From Citrus sinensis (Eukaryota > Streptophyta > Magnoliopsida > Sapindales > Rutaceae), in the NCBI RefSeq assembly GCF_022201045.2, contig NC_068563.1:5518001-5582000 (forward strand): 64,000 nucleotides of DNA, given 5' to 3'. Within the stretch, counting starts at the first letter, position 1. Each line of letters begins with the position of its first letter. The notes beneath the pieces were generated by a model that was not told the DNA's origin, did not search any database, and saw only the letters and a program-made list of their open reading frames with translations. Position numbers and translations under genes: made by a program. Below, one piece after another: positions 46,240 to 58,471 of this stretch.

Positions 46240-49130
46240 TTATAGGAAATTCTTCATCCACAAAGTTTCTTTACAACCTTTAGTGATTGTAATATACTCT
46301 GCTTTAGTGGTAGATAGGGCAAACACACTATTGAAGTCTGGATTGCCATGAGATTGTTCCCCTTGCAAAGTTGAGTAAATATCATGATAAGGATTTTCTA
46401 GAATTAATATCTCTCGCCATATTTGTATTCGTGTACACTTGTAACACATGTTTGTCACCAATATATGAGAATCCACTTTATTGTTGTCCAGTGTTCTTTG
46501 CCCGGACTGGAGAGAAATCGACTGACTACACAAACTACATGAGCAATATTTGGTCTTGTACAAATCATGGCGTACATCAAACTACCAATTGCTGAAGCAT
46601 AAAGAACTCATTTCATCTCTGGCTTCTCTTTCTCAGTTGTAGGACAATGCTCAGAACTAAGCTTGAAATGGCCTGCAAGTGGAGAACAAACAAAATTTGG
46701 CTTGCCCATGTTAAATCTTTTAAGAACCCTTTCAACATATACTTCTTGGGATAACCATAACTTTCCAACTTTTTTATCGCGGGAAATCTTCATGCCAAGA
46801 ATCTGTTTCGCCAGTCCCAAGTCCTTCATTGCAAAAGACTTATTATGCTCTCTCTTCAGATTGTCTATATTACTAGCATCCTGGCCAACAATCAACATGT
46901 CATTCACATAAAACAAAAGAATGATGAAATCATTATCACCAAACTTCTTCACAAAAATATGATGGTCGCATATAGTCTTGCTAAAACTATGATTCTTCAT
47001 TGAAAAATCAAATTTCTTGTACCACTGTCTTGGTGCCTGTTTTAGCCCATACAAACTTTTCTTCAACTTGCACACAAGTTCTTCTTTGCTTTGACATTGA
47101 ACCCTTCAGGTTGCTCCATGTATATTTCCTCCTCTAAGTCGTCGTGTAAGAAAGTTGTCTTTACATCAAGTTGTGCTATCTCCAAGTTCAAGCTAGCTGC
47201 TAATCCCATAACAACTCGGATAGACGACATCTTCACCATAGAAGAAAATATTTCATCAAAATCAACACATTTCTTCTAATCGAAAGCCTTCACAACTAAT
47301 CTAGTCTTGTATTGATGTTGTGAGTTATTTTCAGTTTTCAACCTGTAAACTCATTTGTTCTTCAATGCCCTATTTCTTCTAGAGAGCTTCACTAAGTCAT
47401 AAGTGTGGTTCTCATTCAAGGATTTCATCTTCTCTTGCATGAATTTAACCCACTCACTTTTATGATGGTGAGATATGGCTTATTCAAAACATTCTGGCTC
47501 ATTTTCATCTCTAAGCATCACATACTCATGTGGAGGATATTTAGTGAAAAGTCGCCGTTATCTGGTGGATCTTTTCAATGTTGGTTCAACTGGTGGTGCA
47601 GGTGGTTTTAAAGGTACTTGGTCAACTGGTTCTGCTGGACAATCATTATTATCCTCTTCAACTCCCCTATGATCATCATGAACTACAAGTGGAGAAACTG
47701 AACTTGGAATAATAGGAATCTTTGGAGATGACTGAGGCTCATCACTCTTCTCTGCATCACAAATTATTTGATCTTCAAGGAACATATCTCTACTTCTGAT
47801 CAATTTTCTTGCCACTAGATCCCATAATTTGTACCCATATTCTTCATGCCCATAGCCTAAGAAAATGCTTTCATTGGCTTTATCATCAAGCTTCGATCTC
47901 TCATCTTTTGGGATATGAACATATGCTTTACAACCAAACACTCTCAAGTGTTTATAAGAAACATCTTTCCCAGTCCAAACTCTCTCAGGTATATTACCAT
48001 CTAATAGAGCTGAATGAGAAAGGTTAATCAAGTCAACTGTAGTACGCATATCTTACGCATATAAAGATTTAGAAAGCTTAGCATTAGAAAACATACATAT
48101 GACCCTCTCTTCAATTGTTCTATTCATCATTTCTGCTACATCCTTCTGCTATGGGGTCTTTGGTACAGTTTTCTCAAGTCTTATTTTATGGGATTTGCAA
48201 TATTACTCAAATGGTCCTCTGTACTCACCACCATTATCTGCCCTGACACATTTTAATTTTCTTTTTGTCCCTCTCTCAGCATAAGCATGAAAGAACTTAA
48301 ACACATCAAGCACCTAGTTTTTAGATTTCAAAGTAAAGGCCCACACTTTTCTAAAGTAATCATCAATAAAAGTCACAAAATAAAGTGCACCTCCTATTAA
48401 TATACTTACATCATGCAAACATCATTGTGACTTTCTAGATGGAGAAAAACTTTTAAAAGCTACTATGTGTGTCTTTCTAGCTAAGTAATGAATACAAGTC
48501 TTGAGGGACAAACCCGCAAAGCTAGGTAGAAATTATTTTCTAGCAAGAGTTTCTAAAATTTTCTCACCAATGTGACCAAACTTTTTATGCTATATTTTAA
48601 TGTCAGAATCTTTTAGAGCCACATTCACATCTTCTTTCTTGATCTTGGCTTCTATCATATAGATAGTGTTTATTTTCCTCCCATTAGCTAACACGAGGGA
48701 GCGTTTGGTGAACTTTTATTCTCCTTCACCAAATTGGTTGGTATAACCATCATCATCAAGCTTGCCTGCAAAGACCAAATTAAGACGAATATCTGGTACA
48801 AGTTTGACATCTTTAAGACACAACTTATAGCCAATGCCAGTTTCCAAGCAAATATCTCATATGCCCACAATCTTGGATGCCCTCTCATTTCCCATCCAAA
48901 CATGGCCATAATCATCATTAATATAAGATGTGAAGTAATCATGATATGCAGTAACATGAAATGAAGCGCCCGAATCGATCACCCAATTACAAGTATGACA
49001 AGTGAGGTTTACTGAACTCTCATTATAAACTATACAAATCACCGTCAAATGTGGTTGCAGTGTTCTCTTTGTCATTTTTCTAAGCATCACCATTTTCTTT
49101 CGCATGTTCTCTTTTCCACAATCTACACTC
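46240..49130 (-). pseudogene. Copia-3 pol remnant
   Basis: Minus-strand pieces in order: zinc-knuckle remnant (ICHRKRECRLWKRE), protease motif WVIDSGASFHVT (about 48960), integrase C-terminal part with WTGKDVSYKHLRVFGCKAYV (48049-47558), reverse transcriptase starting CKLKKSLYGLKQAPRQWY (47075-46608) and a last RNase H piece with ALSTTKAEY (46563-46240). Stops and shifts separate the pieces. The polymerase motif reads YVND where active enzymes have YVDD, so a catalytic Asp is lost. Old and inactive. Confidence 0.85.
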
Positions 49131-49143
49131 TCTTTTACGGTGA

Positions 49144-49292
49144 CAAATAAAGATTTAAGGTAGATATTGATTTCCACATAAAACAAGTCCATTCTAGTTA
49201 TGGAGGACATCGATTGCAGCATTGAGTTGGAGGACAAGCTTGCAAAGGCCAGGGTTGCAAATACTGATTAGTATGATTTATGAAATGATCAG
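49144..49292 (+). pseudogene. AAA unit 4, piece B (end of exon 1, Walker B region)
   Basis: It tracks the NKDLR..LIATENKSILVVEDIDC block of unit 3 (here with stops, and VMEDIDCSIELEDKLAKAR), to the former exon 1 end near gatcag. Walker A is missing between pieces A and B. Confidence 0.85.
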
Positions 49293-51242
49293 GGAAATAA
49301 GTTACTCTTGTCACCCTATATTCTTTTTTTTACTTGATGATTCTTAACAATAGAACATTCAATATAAGTTTCCTTCCTAATTGCTTAAAAACTAAGTCTC
49401 TTAGCTAAGTTAAGCTACTCTCTGATTAAAGTTGCTAATAAGGAACTTGTTTTCAATTAGTTTTGTATTCAATTATCTTGTCAGAGCAATGCTGCTCAAA
49501 GATAAAGTTCAACCATCTACAAATCACATATATGGGCATAATGTGTTTGGAAGCCCATGTAATGACCATATAAATTGCATCAAACCATCAAGTGGCATTT
49601 TTGTCCCTCTTATTTCTTGTTGTTTCTACTCTAGGAATTAATAATCTAAAAAGTTAAATCCTATAAAGAAAAGTCTCTGGATGAACTAATTTATACAGAA
49701 TGATTTAGTGCTTGAAATCTTTTTTCTCAGTATCTCAGTAAATACATATTTACAAGAGGTAAAATCATCATTCTAAACTCTAAGCCTCACTAATATTTTA
49801 ACTTTTATGTATTTAAGTCATTTAAACTTTAATTATATGTGTTTTGTAATAATTTAACTTTAATTATATGTGTTTTATTATAATTTAAGTATTTTATATA
49901 TTTTATGAGTATTTTGTCACTTTACAATTAACGAAAAGTCGGACGGCAAAACATATAGTGTTTTTAAGCTTAAAACAACTGAAAACCTTAAGAAGTGCAT
50001 AAAGGATAAGATTATAATTTTACGACATTGGTGGGGCTCAGTTAACGTGGTATTGACTAGCTGATGTGGCATTGACCGACAACGTGTCAGTATCTTATTG
50101 GACTAAAAAATGTTGATGTAGTGTTGGCCAATGATGTGGCATTGTTTGATGATGTGGCGTTGACCGATGATGTAACAATATCCTATTGGACCAAAAAAAT
50201 ACTGATGTGGCATGACCAATGATGTGTTCCAACCAATCAGATCTTGCCATGCAATGCAATCCCGAGCGTCCGAATTATTTTTATCTGATGACCATGATTT
50301 ACTCATTGTATCTATAAGTAAATGACTCTCTCCCCAAATTTGACAACTCTAAATCCAAATTTGAGCTCTATTTTTTGTAATTCTCTCTCCATCTTATATT
50401 TTCTATGTATTTTAGTAAAATTATCATTTTACCCCTAGTTCAATCATCAGTGGCTAATTTAATTTCAAGCTTAGGTTGAAGGGGAAGTCTCAACATAATT
50501 CATGAGCTTAATTCGGTAAGTTTATTTTCTTTTTATCTCTAATTTATGTGGTTGTTTTGACTCATTATTGACAGACAATGTATCTTGTTTAGATTTTAAA
50601 CGGTATACCGATTTCCAAGTGAAAGATTGTTATTGTTTGGCACAATGAGCACTTTATAGTATATTTATTAGAAAGAGACTCTCCTCTAGTATTTATGGGT
50701 TGTCTTGACTCAATGTTGATAGAGAGTGCATCTAAGTTGTGTAGTGGATGGTCTTGCCATGTTGTCGACAAAGGGATTATTATCATCTAGCACAACTTGT
50801 ACTCAACACTATAATTAGCGAAAGGCCATTACCCTTTGGCACACTGAGCGCTAGAAGCTATATTTAATAGAATTAGGCTTATGAAGAGTGAAAATATTTC
50901 CTCATAAATTAATTGGAAATAAAAAGGAATATTAAGCCTTTGATGAAGTGTTGAGTGTGAATCCAAAAACTCAAGTATTTTATTTGAATTATTTTCATCC
51001 TTAATTTATTCTCGTCATTTTTATTTTAAATCTTAGTATTACTAAAAAATCATCTCCAGCAAATTCACATATACACTTAGAAAAGTAACCCTACACATAA
51101 TTAAATCTACCTTCTCGTGAGATCGACACTTATCACTATAAATCTATACTGCAATGGATTTGTGCACTTGTGAGTACAATAAAATTTGCACAACAATAAA
51201 CATCCATGACTTGATCATGTATTGTAATTTTTTTATTTTCAG
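49293..51242. other. former intron of AAA unit 4
   Basis: It corresponds in position to the intron of units 3 and 5. It holds a degenerate tandem repeat (50030-50230) and other non-coding sequence at 50330-51240 of unknown origin. It ends with a tttcag acceptor. Confidence 0.6.
50030..50230. repeat. degenerate repeat with GATGTGGCATTGACC motifs
   Basis: Variants of gatgtggcattgaccgatg recur about seven times, and tattggac(t/c)aaaaaa appears twice, about 80 bp apart. Unknown type. Confidence 0.6.
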
Positions 51243-51530
51243 GCCACCTTATCAAGAATGCTAACCTTCATAGATAGATTATGGTTAGGTTATGGTGATG
51301 AGCGGATCATGATAGTCAAAACCAATCATAAAGCCAAGCTTGACCTTACTTTGTTGCGCCCTGGTCATATGGATGTGCACATCCATATGTCATACTGCAC
51401 TCCATGTGGGTTCAGAATGCCAGCCTCCAATTACCTTCAGATAATAGAGCATCCACTTTTCTCGAAGATTGAAATGTTGTTAGAGCTAAAAAAGGTAATT
51501 CAAGTAGCTGAGTAGCTGATAAGGAGGAGG
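51243..51530 (+). pseudogene. AAA unit 4, piece C (start of exon 2)
   Basis: After the acceptor it reads ATLSRMLTFIDRLWLGYGDE, then TNHKAKLDLTLLRPGHMDVH and the MSYCTPCGFRMP block. The second arginine finger is His (LRPGHMD), and NYLQIIEHPLFSKIEMLLEL follows. The frame stops shortly after at a TAG. It is cut at about 51530 by Gypsy gag sequence. The last 85 bp are repeated at the start of piece D. Confidence 0.87.
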
Positions 51531-54400
51531 TATCACCCCAGGTAGGGGTTTCGCTTTGGTGGGTTGCGCATCTTGAGATTTAGGCGTCAATTCATTCTTC
51601 TCAAACTCATCTTCTACGTGCTTTGTCACTTTTTTACTAGGCTCTTGTAACTTCTTCTCACTTCTAAGGATGATAGCACTAACGTTTTGCTTTGGATTCA
51701 CCTCATATTGTGAAGGCAATCTCCCTGATACTTGAGACTCCAGACGGCTCATTGTAGTCGCCAATTGACTCATTTGGTTCTCCAAATTCTGAATGCATGT
51801 TGTAGTTGCCTGCTAAAATTGTTGAGTGTTAGTCGCAAGTGATTTAACAATTTCTTCAAGAGATATACCTGACTTGGAGTTTGACTGTGGAGGGGCTGGT
51901 TGTCTTGGTGGGTATTGTTGTGGGAATCTTGACGGCCTAACTTCGTAGCTGAAGTTGGGATGATCCTTCCATCTCGGATTGTATGTTTGTGCATAAGCAT
52001 CATACCTCCTCTGAGGCATGCCTGGAAATCCTCCAACTGCATTGGCTTGTTCAACGGGTTCTTCTTGAAGTGTCAGGAGTTGAATGACCCATATTGAAAC
52101 AAATGCCACAAATTTTCACCTGTTACACATTACCTACAACAAACTTTTCCACAAGATAAGTAAGTTTATCTAAACGTTGTTCAATAAAAGATATGTTTAC
52201 CTCATTCACCTTCTTTGAAGTGGGATCTTGTCTGCTGCCAAACTGTTGTGCATTGACAGCCATATTTGAGATCAACTCCCTTGCTTGAGTAGGGGTTTTA
52301 TTCACCAACACACCTCCACTAGCAACATCTATCATACTTATATTCATCAATGACAGTCATTCATAAAAGTATTGAATAAGAAGTTGATCAGAAATCTGAT
52401 GCTGAAGACAGCTGGCACACAATTGTTTGAATCGCTCTCAATACTCAAATAAAGTTCCCCAGAAAGTTGTCTGATCCCACAAATGTCTTTTCTGATGTTG
52501 GCAGCTCTTGAAACAGGAAAGTACTTCTTGAGGAACTGCTTCTTCAAACCATTCCACGTTGTAATCGATTCAGGACGCAAGTAGTACAACCAGTCTTTAG
52601 CTAGCCCATCTAAAAAGAAAGGAAAAGCACGCAGCTTAATCTGCTCTTCAGTCACTCCTTGAGGCCTTATACTTGAACACACAACATGAAACTCCTTGAG
52701 ATGTTTATGAGGATCTTCACCTGCAAAATCATGAAACTTGGGTAACAAATGAATAAGACCAGATTTTAATTCAAAATTTACCTCCAAGTCTACATATGGA
52801 ATGTAGAGTGTTTGCTGATTCAAGTCTGGTTCAGCTAACTCTCTAAGAGTTCTTTCTACAGGTACAACTCTATCTATCACTTGTTCTTCAGAATCGCTAG
52901 ATGATTCTGAAATGCAAGTTACGCAACCCAAGAGGGGGGGTGAATTGGGTTTTTAAAAATTATGCAATACAATTCCCACAATAATTTAATCTAACGTCTT
53001 AATGGAATAGAAAACAATAAATTCAAACAAGCATAAAAATAAAAGAGTAAGGGAAGAGAAAAACAAACACACGGATTTTTACGTGGTTCGGCAATCCCCG
53101 CCTACGTCCACGCCTCCAAGCCAACCAAGCTCGAGGATTTCACTATCCAAGCCTCCCAAGGCTTCAAGTTCTTACAATTGACTTCCAAGGTGTCAATAAA
53201 CCTTTACAATCAAGAGATTATCTCGCCAATCTCTTTACCCCAAGTGTTTCTCACACTTATACACTCACAATTTGATAAGTAATGAAAATTACAACAAAAA
53301 CTCTCTTTAAGAGTGGATATGCAAATAATAGCTCAATAATGATTCAATCTATGATAATTTGCGTTTTGGAAGCTCAATATATGTTGTATGATCTTATATT
53401 TCCTTGCATTAGTTCTTAGAATGAAGTTTGAGTTGAGTTTTTATAGTTAAAGCCCGAAAACTAGCCGTTATAGGAAAATTCCCGCGCCCAAGCGGTTAGC
53501 CGCTTGATTTATCTGGCTAGTTGCTCAGGAACAGTGGTATTACCGTTATTTTTGAATTTTGCTACAGTAACATTGTTCACTAAAATTACACTTTGGCCTA
53601 ACACTTTCTATAATTATACTACGACCCCAAAACGTCATTAAACTTTACAAATAGGTCCAATTTCAGAATTTCCTAATAATACTTGTCTTTTCAAAACTTT
53701 TTAAAATTATGATATGGCCCCAAAGATATTATTATTTCACAAAAAGGTCATTTTCAACATAATATCCATATTTTTCAAAGTTCTCAAAACCTTTCACTTT
53801 AGTATAAAATATTCATAAATTATAGTATGGCCCAAAAAATTTCAAATGTTTGTAAAAACGTCCAACTCCGAAATTTAATAATAATAATACTTATTAAAAT
53901 CAAAGATTTCAAAACTTTACATTTAAGTCCAAATTTCTCAAAACCACAAGGTACTTTATCTAATAAAAATAAAACCTTTTAGTTTATGAAAAGTAATTAA
54001 TTAAATTAATCTCTTAAGCTTCTCAAATGCTAAATCATGCATCAATTAAATCATACCGGCTTTACAAGAATTTATCGCACTAATTTGTCCGTTGAGCTCT
54101 AAACTTTATTCTTAATTTTGTCGTTGTCCGTTGAGTGTCTTGAATCTTGATTTCACTTGATTCACTTGCATAAATATTTTCCTTTAAAAAACTAGTGAAA
54201 AAAGGAAATACAATATTTATTATTTTTACTTAAGACACATGTTTGTTATCATCAAAATTACATTATGTGTAGCCCTTTAGGCTAACAGATTCAACCAAAT
54301 CAGGCACCGTATTTATTTCAGAAAGCAAAGGCGACGAGGATCGTTGCTTAGCTCTCTTCGTCTGCTATCTCAGCTGGCAAGTTGTCTTCTCAATTTCAAG
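51531..54400 (-). pseudogene. Gypsy gag remnant interrupted by a solo LTR
   Basis: The N-terminal part lies near 54400-54288 (QRSSSPLLSEINTVPDLVES) and continues after the solo LTR from 52907 in the same reading sense (SSSDSEEQVIDRVVPVERTL). The retrotransposon gag domain (LPKFHDFAGED ... AFPFFLDGLAKDWLYYLRPE) lies at about 52760-52560. Downstream pieces in other frames carry the proline-rich region and the LPSQYEVNPKQNVSAIILRS block. Frame breaks are present. Starts and ends are approximate. Confidence 0.8.
52908..54287 (-). repeat. solo LTR nested in Gypsy gag
   Basis: 1380 bp flanked by a perfect 5-bp target-site duplication gattc (52903-52907 and 54288-54292). On minus it starts TGTTAGCCTAAAGGGCTACA and ends TTGCATTTCA, so TG...CA ends. 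No coding or internal sequence is present. The motifs gggggtgaattgggttttta and tttttacgtggttcggcaat are ones I associate with large plant LTRs. Confidence 0.88.
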
Positions 54401-54483
54401 ATCAAACGAAAGTGTACCTGTACGAGAAGAACGAACCATACACAAAGTAAAACGTAAAAAGTATAACAAATAAACGACACCAG

Positions 54484-54501
54484 TCCCCGGCAACGGTGCC
54501 A
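54484..54501 (-). other. primer-binding site of the Gypsy fragment
   Basis: On minus it reads TGGCACCGTTGCCGGGGA, one base away from the usual Athila-type TGGCGCCGTTGCCGGGGA. Confidence 0.85.
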
Positions 54502-54506
54502 AAATT

Positions 54507-55495
54507 TGGTGGTTGTCGAAGCCAGTAAAAATAAATACCTACTCTAAATAAATTGTGTATAGTGATTGAGCAGGATTGTGTCCACAGATATCGATAATTA
54601 TTTAAATCTTTTTAAAATGTAAAATGCAAAATGTGGGGATTGTTGACAATAATAAAAATCAAATTAAAATAACAAGAATATAAATTTAAATTGTAATTTA
54701 AATTGGGAAAAGCTGTGGTTGAAGGAATTAATTCAGCTTGATTCGACTACTGATCATTGATTCAAATATAAATCATTACTACTTATGAATAGATCGGTTA
54801 TAGCTACTGAGACCTTCTAATAGCCAATCTCTCTTTAACTAGTCGATAACCAAGGTACGACTATTGGTTATTTCCCTAATCAATAGACAACCCTAGATAC
54901 AATCATAGGATTTAATCAATTGACATAATCATGACAATAATTTAGAGAATAAACAAATACCCAAAAAGCAATAAAACAATTAAAATATAAGAAAGATCTC
55001 ACAGTAATGATGAACTAAAACTTTATTAACATTCAACCAGAATAATAGGTTTAGTTCTTCATAGAGAGAAGAGAAAAATTTAAATCTAGGGTTTCTTTTT
55101 ATTTCCCCTTCAAAAATCTACCCCCTTTGTTTTTCATGTCCCTTTTCTTTCCTAGCTTTTCCAAAAATAAAAATACTAATATCTAAAATATTATCTAAAT
55201 ATTAAATTCAAAATTACAAAAATAACCAAAAAGATAAAACACGTTAAAATAAAAACTGCAGGTCTTTAGTTGACAGAACGCGCCCATGCCTTATCAACAA
55301 AGTTCTTTTAAAGCTCATAATTTCTCCAAAAAAATAATTATCCTCAAACATCATCTTGTAGCTCAATTTTAGCACCAATCAATGGAATTGCACCTACAAA
55401 AATAAAACACAAGTAAATCACTATTATTGAGAGCAAAACATTAATATTAAAGGAAGTAAACAATGCAAAACTAGTGCATAAATTGCACTCTAACA
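54507..55495 (-). repeat. 5' LTR of the Gypsy fragment
   Basis: 989 bp; on minus it starts TGTTAGAGTGCAATTTATGC and ends ACAACCACCA, so TG...CA ends. Five bases separate it from the primer-binding site. Confidence 0.8.
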
Positions 55496-55498
55496 ACA

Positions 55499-55753
55499 GA
55501 GCACTCACTTTTCTCGAAGATTGAAACGTTGTTAGAGCTAAAAAAGGTGACTCCTGCAGAAGTAGCTGAGCAGCTGATGAGGAATGAGGAACCTGAATTT
55601 GCGCTAAGTGGCCTACTTGAGTTTATCGAGCTGAAGGGAGAAATTGACGAGAGTGAACAAAAAGAAACGGAGCAAAGAGCACTGGTAACAGAAAGTACTA
55701 TTGAAGAATCTGATGAGGAAACCGATTATGAAGAATCTGACAACGAGGAGTAA
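55499..55753 (+). pseudogene. AAA unit 4, piece D (C terminus)
   Basis: It resumes exon 2 at a point inside piece C (HPLFSKIE-like) and reads on as LLELKKVTPAEVAEQLMRNE, PEFALSGLLEFIELKGEIDE and an acidic tail ending in a normal stop at 55751-55753. The C-terminal lid region and tail are well kept, but there is no way to join it to a full protein. Confidence 0.85.
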
Positions 55754-56867
55754 ATTTTAGTTAAAATTGAGGACTCATCTTAGTCATCCGTACCATCTAC
55801 ATAACTGGCTAGTTTCTTTTAATTGAAATTATCTATGACTTGGTATCTACGAAAATTATATTTTTGCGGCAATTTGTTCTGACTTATGATCATGCATAAC
55901 AAGAGGTAAATTTTTGTGGTACATTTTTGTAGGTCGAAAGCTATAGTTGTTCAACTACAATTGAAAACATAGCTTCAGATAAGAAAATTGGGCACATCCT
56001 ATTCCTGCAAATATCCTCAGCCAGCACATAGAAACGTTGTAAATGTACACTCATGGCGTCATATCAAAATTTTGAAGAGTTCAACAATTCTTTTTAAAAT
56101 TTTAGTCTATGTCGACATTACAAGATGAGAAAATAAAACGGCATCTTAGGTGAAAATTTTTGTTGTTCAATAAATAAAAACGAAAGTAGATATAAGGATT
56201 AAGGAATATAAGAAAATAGAATTTCATTAAAGTAAAAGTGTAACTGTTAAAGCATATTTAAAAAAAAAATGAGGTGATGAGATCCTCACCATTGGACCAA
56301 CGAGTGGTCCGTTAATTTATTTTAAGTTGAATTATAATTTCTCAAAACAATCCAATCCTAAACCTTTTATTCCTCAATCAAACACACCATTAGACATAAT
56401 TTACATTTTTCTTTTGAAATATATCCCTAACATAGTAGCATTATGCAATATTAACTTGTACGAAGTTGTCGTTGTTGTTATCATCGCTATTTTGCTTATG
56501 CTAAAAGAAAATTGCATTATTATTTAAGGAAAATTATAATAAGACATATTTCATGTCACGTAATATTAGAATAAATTTGTTCATGAAATTACATATATAA
56601 GAAAAACCAAATTTATAAACTGGAGTTCTCTAAAAAAATACAAAAAGCTTCAAAAAAAAACCTTAAATACAATAAATAGACTCTTCTTGATCCCTAACTG
56701 AAAGGTACAGTATAACCTTTATAAATTAATGTCCAACAAAGTAATAACCTTTGTTACATAATAATTTTTTTTTTCTGGTCCCGACTTGGGCTAATAGCTA
56801 GGCTATATTAATAAGGCTTTTTTTTAAAAAAAAAAAAACTCTTATGATATGACTATGTTGATGGTCT
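55754..56867. other. intergenic spacer downstream of AAA unit 4
   Basis: 3' flank of unit 4 and AT-rich sequence; no gene recognised. A 66-codon ORF at 56327 has no domain. Confidence 0.5.
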
Positions 56868-56876
56868 CATTCATGT

Positions 56877-57417
56877 GGGTAAAAGCCTATTTAGTCCATG
56901 TATTTTAAGATTAGTGTCAATTTAGTCTCCGTATTTTTAAAAATACCTTGAAACATCCATGTCGTTAAAGTATTGATACCCCTACCATTGTTTTTTATTT
57001 ATTTGGCTTACTTTTACAATATTACCCTTTTATAACAATTTTTTTGTTTGGATATTAATAAAAATAAAATAATTAAATTACTAATTTAACCCTAAAAAAT
57101 TAAAAAAAAATTATATTAATTTTTTTGCAAGCACCATTTGCACACTTGATATTTGCATACAATTTTTCACAATTAAAAATTAATATAATTTTTATTTTTA
57201 TTTTTTAGGATTAAATTGGTAATTATTTTTTTTATTAATGTCCAAACAAAAAAATTATTATAAAAGGGTAATATTGTAAAAGTAAGCCAAAAGAAATAAA
57301 AAGTAACGGTAGGGGTATCAATACTTTAACGGCAGGGATGTTTCGAGGTATTTTTAAAAATACGGGGACTAAATGGACACTAATCTTAAAATATATGGAC
57401 TAAATGGGCGTTTACCC
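56877..57417. mobile_element. Mutator-like foldback MITE with 9-bp target duplication
   Basis: Two arms of about 240 bp are inverted copies of each other with scattered mismatches (left gggtaaaagcctatttagtc, right in reverse gggtaaacgcccatttagtc), separated by a short core around 57125-57180. The whole element can fold into one long hairpin. The 9-mer cattcatgt flanks it perfectly at 56868-56876 and 57418-57426, the duplication length of Mutator-like elements. No ORF. Confidence 0.9.
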
Positions 57418-57426
57418 CATTCATGT

Positions 57427-58471
57427 CATAAATTAATAATTTGATAAAAATAGAAATATAATTGACTATGGTATTTAAAAAGTATAACCTCATTATTATT
57501 TGTTTTTTATTGAAATATAAATTTATATTAGATCTATCTCTAATTTTTATTATTCATCTATAAGTTATGGGGTTAAATTGTGCAATCCCAATAAAAAATT
57601 ACAAAGTATTATTGATATTTTGAGTGCTTACTTGTACGTAATATGTTCTAAAGTTATTGTATTATCCTTAGCTTGGTAAAATACAATAAACTTTTAGTTG
57701 AATAAATATATGTTCATTGAATAGTAAATGTACTCTACAAATAATAATTTTTTTATGATTATAACATTATTAATTTATAAAGATTATACTAATGTTAATT
57801 ACATTCAATATTCTCTCTCTGCCTCTCTTCCTCCCTATATATATATAATAGTTTTTTTATCCAGGATTATAAAGTGTGGGAAACGCTCGGGAAAACTTTA
57901 AAACCGCGGGATTTTAAAGACTTAAAGCACTTAAATTGTACGGTTTATGCGTTTTTTCAAATGTTCCCGCACTTTAAAAATCCGGATTGGATATCCCGAG
58001 TTTAAGAATTTGTGGCATATGTTGTTTTTACGAAGACAAATTAATAATGCGATTTTAATAGAAATTTGAGTCAAATAAAGGTATAAGAAGAACTTAATTA
58101 ATTCAAAATCTAAAGGGTAGTGTTATACCTAGCCATACTTTATCTAATGAAAATATACTTTAGCATGAAAGCTATCACGGGAGAAAACTACGTAGATGTA
58201 AAACTTTTTGACTCGTACACTTTGATATAATTACACAATGATCATATAACATAGATAGATAGTTATTTGTCTGGTCACTCTAATTCTAATTTTTGGGAAA
58301 GACAGAACTATAAAATTGATTTGAACTTGTCCATCAGATCAACTTTTAAAAAACATAAATTAAAATATAAAGATTAATTTAGGCCAGTTTATTCATGTAA
58401 TTTTCCTATTTAGTTTAGGATTACTTGTTTAGCTGGTATTTGTTTCCCTTATCTATTTAGATCATAGAGCC
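57427..58471. other. intergenic region upstream of AAA unit 5
   Basis: AT-rich with no gene recognised. Around 57870-58000 is a small block of GC-containing imperfect inverted repeats (aaagtgtgggaa / ttcccgcacttt), perhaps another worn MITE. Confidence 0.45.

Larger units (their letters stand above)
45290..49143 (-). mobile_element. 5'-truncated Copia element (Copia-3)
   Basis: It is read on the minus strand. The low-coordinate end is a full 3' LTR preceded by a polypurine tract (minus: ctggagggggat). RNase H, reverse transcriptase, integrase and protease remnants follow, and the element stops at its gag zinc knuckle around 49100-49143, directly against AAA sequence. The 5' LTR and most of gag are absent. 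The host gene also lacks about 300 bp of exon 1 (with Walker A) at this point, so the junction involves a deletion, not a simple insertion. Confidence 0.85.
51531..55495 (-). mobile_element. Gypsy (Athila/Tat-like) retrotransposon fragment: 5' LTR plus gag
   Basis: On the minus strand the order is 5' LTR (55495-54507), primer-binding site, leader, and gag to a truncation at about 51531. Protease and pol are absent. Gag has the ELKSGLIHLLPKFHDFAGED and HKHLKEFHVVCSS blocks typical of plant Gypsy gag. A 1380-bp solo LTR of another element interrupts gag. It sits inside exon 2 of AAA unit 4. Confidence 0.85.
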
